This document shows positions 59,231-64,000 of a stretch of 64,000 bases of DNA, in pieces. The translations under genes and the position numbers were made by a program. The stretch is taken from NCBI RefSeq assembly GCF_000972845.2, contig NC_040017.1, positions 28,927,879-28,991,878 of the forward strand, in the 5' to 3' direction. The notes under the pieces were generated by a model. It did not search any database, was not told where the DNA came from, and saw only the letters and a list, made by a program, of their open reading frames with translations. The stretch's first letter is position 1, and the number at the start of each line of letters is the position of its first letter. The DNA is from Larimichthys crocea (lineage: Eukaryota > Chordata > Actinopteri > Sciaenidae).

Positions 59231-59974
59231 CCGGGTTTTCTAAACCTGGTTTTTTTTTTTGTTACTGTCCTGCTTTCCCTGTCGGGGCTGTCGGTTCTAT
59301 ACTGTCCCTGCTGTCGGTCGGTCTTCTACTTGTCGGTCTGTCTTCTGTCTGTCGGTCGTTGCTACCTGTCCGGGTCTGCTTTACCTGTCTGTTCGTCGCT
59401 TTACCGTCTTCTGGTCTGTCTGCTGCTGTTTCTCTACCTGTCCTGTCTGCTTTACCTGCTGTCTGTCTGTTCTACCGTCTGTCTGTCTGTCTGTCTCTGT
59501 TCTACTTGTCTGTCTGCTGTTGTCTGTCTGTCTGCGTCTGTTCTACCTGTCTGTCGGTCTGTCCTGTCTCTTCTACCTGGCTGTCCTATTGTAATAACAG
59601 TGATATAATCATAATCAGTTTCACTGCAGGTAGATAAATCATCTGTTATTTATTTATACAGCTGTTAGCTTGAAGATAATTATCTTCAGATGTTAGATCA
59701 GACTCTATGTAACAGACACAATGTCTTCTAGACTGGTGTGTCAATGGTCAGTATTGATGGTCAATGGTGAATAGTGATGGTCAATGGTCAAGGTGAGGTC
59801 AGGATTAGACAGTGTTGAGGAGCCTCTGATGTCTGATGCTGTCACATTATTGATCATTAGAGACATCAAAGTTCATCAGAAGAGTCGGAGTCTGTTGGAC
59901 TCATGCTGGTGGTCAGACTTAAAAACCTCTACAAGACAACACCACAAACACTGAACGCCCAGAACCAGACACAG

Positions 59975-60345
59975 ACCCCTCGAGGTCCACGCCTGACCCA
60001 GAGTGACTACCGCAGGACCTCGAGGTCCACGCCTGACCCAGAGTAACTTCTGCAGGACCTCGAGGTCCACGCCTGACCCAGAGTTACTACCGCAGGTCCT
60101 CGAGGTCCACGCCTGACCCAGAGTAACTACCGCAGGACCTCGAGGTCCACGCCTGACCCAGACTAACTACCGCAGGACCTCGAGGTCCATGCCTGACCCA
60201 GACTAACTACCGCAGGACCTCGAGGTCCACTCCTGACCCAGACTAACTACCGCAGGACCTCGAGGTCCACGCCTGACCCAGAGTAACTTCTGCAGGACCT
60301 CGAGGTCCACTCCTGACCCAGAGTAACTTCTGCAGGACCTCAGGT
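59975..60345. repeat. 40-bp minisatellite with internal palindrome
   Basis: Nine copies of GCAGGACCTCGAGGTCCACG followed by CCTGACCCAGAGTAACTACC. Each unit carries the palindrome GGACCTCGAGGTCC. It ends 65 bp before the first coding exon of putative col4a4. Confidence 0.95.
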
Positions 60346-60409
60346 CTCAGGTGTCAGATAGCAGGCAGGTATCCATCAGCCTTTGACTGACTCTGTCGTG
60401 TCTTCACAG

Positions 60410-60710
60410 CTCTGAGTGTCGGAGCGTCCTGACTGGCTGAGATCCAGCTGGAGGCGGAGTCAGAGTGACAGGGCTGTGCAGTAGGAGGGACTTCCTCTGA
60501 GGAAGGACAAGATGCTGCTGACTTCCTGCTCCGCCCCCTGCAGCTACACCTGGCTCTGGTAACATAAAACACGAAAATACATTAAAGCAACGTTACATGG
60601 GAAGTGCTATTTGACTGATCAGTGTATGGATCATACAATAATAACTCACCTGTGCTCCGTCCTCCAGGTGCCTCCTGATGATCCTGGCCGCTCCTCCAGC
60701 AGCTCTCGCG
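60410..60710 (+). CDS. col4a4: 5' end of collagen IV alpha-4 (signal peptide exons), partial
   Basis: Two plus-strand exons join in phase. The first is 60410-60558: acceptor after a pyrimidine-rich tract ending TCTTCACAG, ATG at 60512, and an in-frame stop at 60482 that fixes the start. The second is 60668-60710, with donor GTGAGT. Spliced, they read MLLTSCSAPCSYTWLW then CLLMILAAPPAALA, a good secretory signal with a small-residue cleavage site. No Gly-X-Y exon is visible between 60711 and 64000, so the body lies beyond the window. The identity comes from position: COL4A3 and COL4A4 lie head to head in vertebrates, and these exons start 3.3 kb from the col4a3 start on the opposite strand. 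The signal peptide alone would not identify the gene. The donor of the first exon (GTAACA) is unexceptional. Confidence 0.66.
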
Positions 60711-61364
60711 GTGAGTCTCAGTGACCATGGTGCAGTTTCAGGTGTTACTGATGCCGCTCAGGTGTGTTGTAACGAGCTCTTCAGTTTAAGAGTTGAAATG
60801 TCCAATCAGAGCAGAGTTACTGATGTGAGCACACGGAGGGATGTTTGAATGTTCGACAGAAGGTCCAAACAGCTGCAGTCTGATGGACCGAGTGCGGCAG
60901 AGGTCAGAACCTAGGGAGCGGTCCAAAACAAACAGGGCCGGCTCAAGGCTTTGGTTTAAAGCGTGATCAAGACACACACGGGAGCTTTAATAATCTGCAG
61001 ATATGCAGGTTGAGCATAATTATGATGGTTAGTGGCTGCTGAGGCAATGAGTTGCAGGTGAGGAGGTACCTGCAGAGTACAGAGTACTGCAGTATCATGT
61101 CGTGTACAACAAAACACTTCATTCATTATTTTCTATTATACAACCAGTAGGTCCGACAGAGAAATCTGATTGGTCAACTAGACGTTTAAAATGTGCTCAA
61201 ATCAGCATGACATCACACCTGACTCATCACTAACAATATCACTCCGCCATCTCCATATAGAACATGTAAACAAATATAAATAAGTCCACTGGAAGTACTT
61301 TAATAAAGTAATACATCTGAATTTACAATTCAGCTTTCTTAATGAACATTCTGTGTTATGGAGC

Positions 61365-61490
61365 TGTTAGACCGCCTCGTTAATACAGGTGTATACCTCG
61401 TTAATACAGGTGTGTACCTCGTTAATACAGGTGTGCACCTCGTTAATACAGGTGTGCACCTCATTAATACAGGTGTGCACCTCGTTAATG
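61365..61490 (+). repeat. CCTCGTTAATACAGGTGTG minisatellite, short outer copy
   Basis: Five to six 21-bp units in the same orientation as the right arm of the palindromic block that follows. Confidence 0.9.
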
Positions 61491-61669
61491 TTGTGGAGAA
61501 ATTGCTGAAGTCAAAGGTCAATGGTGAGGTCAGGAGTTCAGAAAGTGTTCAGGAGCCTGTGATGTCTGATGCTGTATTATTTATTGACGCTTGGCCAAGG
61601 AGAATTAGAGACACTCTCAAAGTTCATCAGAAGTGCCTGAGTCGGTCTCACATTCTAAAGAACTCGTTG

Positions 61670-62743
61670 AAAGGCCTCAGAGGAAAATGGACTTTGTGAT
61701 TGGACTGTACAAATAAAACCTGATTTGATTTGATTTGATTTGATTACAAGTTCGAAGCATCTTCTCACTGTAGGTTGATGACATATCTCATTTTCTATCA
61801 ACACATATTTAAGCAATATTACACGAGAAGGTGTGCTTTAACATCATTATTGGCATGACAGTGATGCGGTTTGTTAGCGTCACTGAACTGTTTGATCTCT
61901 GACGTGCTGCACACAACGAGTGCAACCTGTATTACGAGGTATACACCTGTATTAATGAGTATACCCGTATAACGAGGTGCACACCTGTATTAACGAAGGT
62001 ATACCCTGTATTAACAAGGTCACACTGTTAACGCGGTGCACACCTGATAACGATTAAACCTGTTTAACGAGGTATACACACTGTATTAACGAGGTACAAC
62101 TGTCTATACGGTCACACCTGTATTAACAGAAACACAGTAACGGGTACACACCGTATAACGAGCGTACACACATGTATTAACGATGGTACCACACCTGTAT
62201 TAACGAGGTACACACATGTATTAACAGGGTACACACATGTATTAACGAGGTTACACACATGTATTAACGAAGAGCACCCCTGTATAACAATATTGCACCT
62301 GTATTAACGAGGGGGTACACACATGTATTAACGAGGGTACACACATTGTATTAACGAAGGTTTACCAACCTGTATATTAACGAGGTGCAACCTGTATTAA
62401 CGAGTGCACACCTGTATTAACGAGGTATACCAATGTATTAACGAGGTGCACACCTGTATTAACGGAGTGCACACCTGTATTAACGAGGTATACACCTGAT
62501 TAACGAGGTGCACCACTGTATAACGGGGTACACACATGTATTAACGAGGTACACACCATGTATTAACGATGGTATACACCTGTATTAACGAGGTACATAC
62601 CTGTACTAACGCGTACACACATGTATTACGAGTTACAACATGTCATTAATGAGTACATATTTGTATTAACGGGGTACACCCTGTATTAACAAGGTGCACA
62701 CCTGTCATTAATGAGTTGACGTATTAGAGGTTGCACACCTGTA
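61670..62743. repeat. left arm of palindromic block around the gap at 62744
   Basis: Non-repetitive outer part (61670-61920) plus a degraded array of TATTAACGAGGTACACACCTG. The whole arm is the reverse complement of 62754-63833, with many small indels in the array. Confidence 0.92.
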
Positions 62744-62753
62744 NNNNNNNNNN
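62744..62753. other. assembly gap (10 N) at palindrome centre
   Basis: Ten N bases between GCACACCTGTA and TACAGGTGTG, which are inverted copies of each other. Confidence 1.
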
Positions 62754-63833
62754 TACAGGTGTGCCACTCATATAATACAGGTGTGCACCTTGTTAATACA
62801 GGTGTGTACCCCGTTAATACAAATATGTACCTCATTAATACATGTTGTACCTCGTAATACATGTGTGTACGTCGTTAGTACAGGTATGTTACCTCGTAAT
62901 ACAGTGTATACCTCGTTAATACATGTGTGTACCTCGTTAATACATGTGTGTACCCCGTTATACAGTTGTGCACCTCGTTAATCAGGTGTATACCTCGTTA
63001 ATACAGGTGTGCACTCGTTAATACAGGTGCACCTCGTTAATACATTGGTAACCTCGTTAATACAGGTGTGCACTCGTTAATACAGGTGGCACCTCGTTAA
63101 TATACAGGTGTAACCTCGTTAATACATGTGTGTAACCTCGTTAATACATGTGTGTACCCCCGTTAATACAGGTGCAATACTTGTTAATACAGGGTGTGCA
63201 CTTCGTTAATACATGTGTGTACCTCGTTAATACATGTGTGTACCTCGTTATACATGTGTGTACCTCGTTAATACAGGTGTGTACCTCGTTAATACACTGT
63301 GTGTACGTCGTTAGTACTGGTGTGTACCTCGTTAATACTGTGTGTTCCTTGTTAATACAGGTGTGTACCTCACGTACACAGTGTTCACCTCGTTAATACA
63401 GTGTATACCTCGTTAAACAGGTGTAATACCTCGTTAATACAGGTGTGCACCCGTTAAACAGGTGTAACACCTTGTTAATACAGGTGTATACCTCGTTAAT
63501 ACAGGTGTGCACCTCGTTAATACAGGTGTATACCTCGTTAATACAGGTGTATACCTCGTTAATACAGGTGTGCACCTCGTTTGTGTGCAGCACGTCAGAG
63601 ATCAAACAGTTCAGTGACGCTAACAAACCGCATCACTGTCATGCCAATAATGATGTTAAAGCACACCTTCTCGTGTAATATTGCTTAAATATGTGTTGAT
63701 AGAAAATGAGATATGTCAGTACAACTACAGTGAGAAGATGCTTCGTACTTGTAATCAAATCAAATCAAATCAAATCAGGTTTTATTTGTACAGTCCAAGT
63801 CACAAAGTCCATTTTCCTCTGAGGCCTTTCAAA
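62754..63833. repeat. right arm of palindromic block
   Basis: A TACAGGTGTGCACCTCGTTAA array to 63580, then single-copy sequence that mirrors 61670-61920, including a (TCAAA)n tract at 63754-63775. Confidence 0.92.
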
Positions 63834-64000
63834 TCTGTACAGGGAGTGACACCCTCTGTCCTTAGACCCTCGGTTCCAGTGAGGAAAAACTTGCCCACAA
63901 AAACCTTTAACAGGGAAAAAAGGTGGAAGAAACCTCAGGAAGAGCCACAGAGGAGGGATCCCTCTCCCAGGACGGACAGACGTGCAATAGATGTCAGTGT
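63745..64000 (-). mobile_element. interspersed repeat, end of a common fish element
   Basis: Contains GTCACAAAGTCCATTTTCCT (on plus) and CCTCAGGAAGAGCCACAGAG with GGATCCCTCTCCCAGGACGG, word sets that recur widely in fish genomes. Related pieces lie at 21205-21325 and 61665-61740. It is cut by the window end. Confidence 0.6.

Overview
This is vertebrate nuclear DNA, almost certainly from a teleost fish. Genes are split into many small exons with GT/AG borders, dinucleotide microsatellites and minisatellites are dense, and teleost-type hAT, L1, L2-like and SINE fragments are scattered throughout. The best recognised protein products are fish-type preprosomatostatins and a type IV collagen. Three runs of exactly 10 N (1601, 11738, 62744) mark scaffold joins.

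Layout: 1-9,300 holds no recognised gene. It is minisatellites (11-bp, 15-bp and 42-bp units), a CTTCC tract and decayed transposons. 9,190-14,090 holds sst1 (somatostatin-14 precursor) on the minus strand, with a CRE and TATA box, plus an inverted partial copy of the gene on the other side of a 10-N gap. 14,100-22,600 is unique intergenic DNA, a SINE, and a hAT fragment whose end repeat has grown into a 29-bp satellite. 22,627-24,147 (minus) is the second somatostatin gene, encoding the [Tyr7,Gly10] somatostatin-14 form. 24,200-30,900 is intergenic repeats. 30,929-57,215 (minus) is a type IV collagen alpha-3 chain gene (col4a3). I followed 51 consecutive coding exons with compatible phases, from signal peptide through 7S start and collagenous domain into NC1; the small final exon was not found. 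On the plus strand, two short exons (60,410-60,558 and 60,668-60,710) join in phase to give a signal peptide. They are the probable 5' end of col4a4, head to head with col4a3 as in other vertebrates. The window ends in a palindromic minisatellite block.

How the genes relate: the two somatostatin genes are same-strand neighbours about 9 kb apart, matching the sst1.1/sst1.2 tandem pair known in teleosts. They make peptide hormones released through the regulated secretory pathway. col4a3 and col4a4 chains assemble with alpha-5 into basement-membrane collagen IV, and their divergent arrangement suggests a shared promoter region at about 57.2-58.3 kb. I see no CRISPR array, tRNA or rRNA gene. The most unusual material is structural: two palindromic joins centred on N gaps, a hAT-derived satellite with a 13-unit higher-order period, dispersed 42-bp minisatellites, and transposons inside collagen introns with intact target-site duplications.
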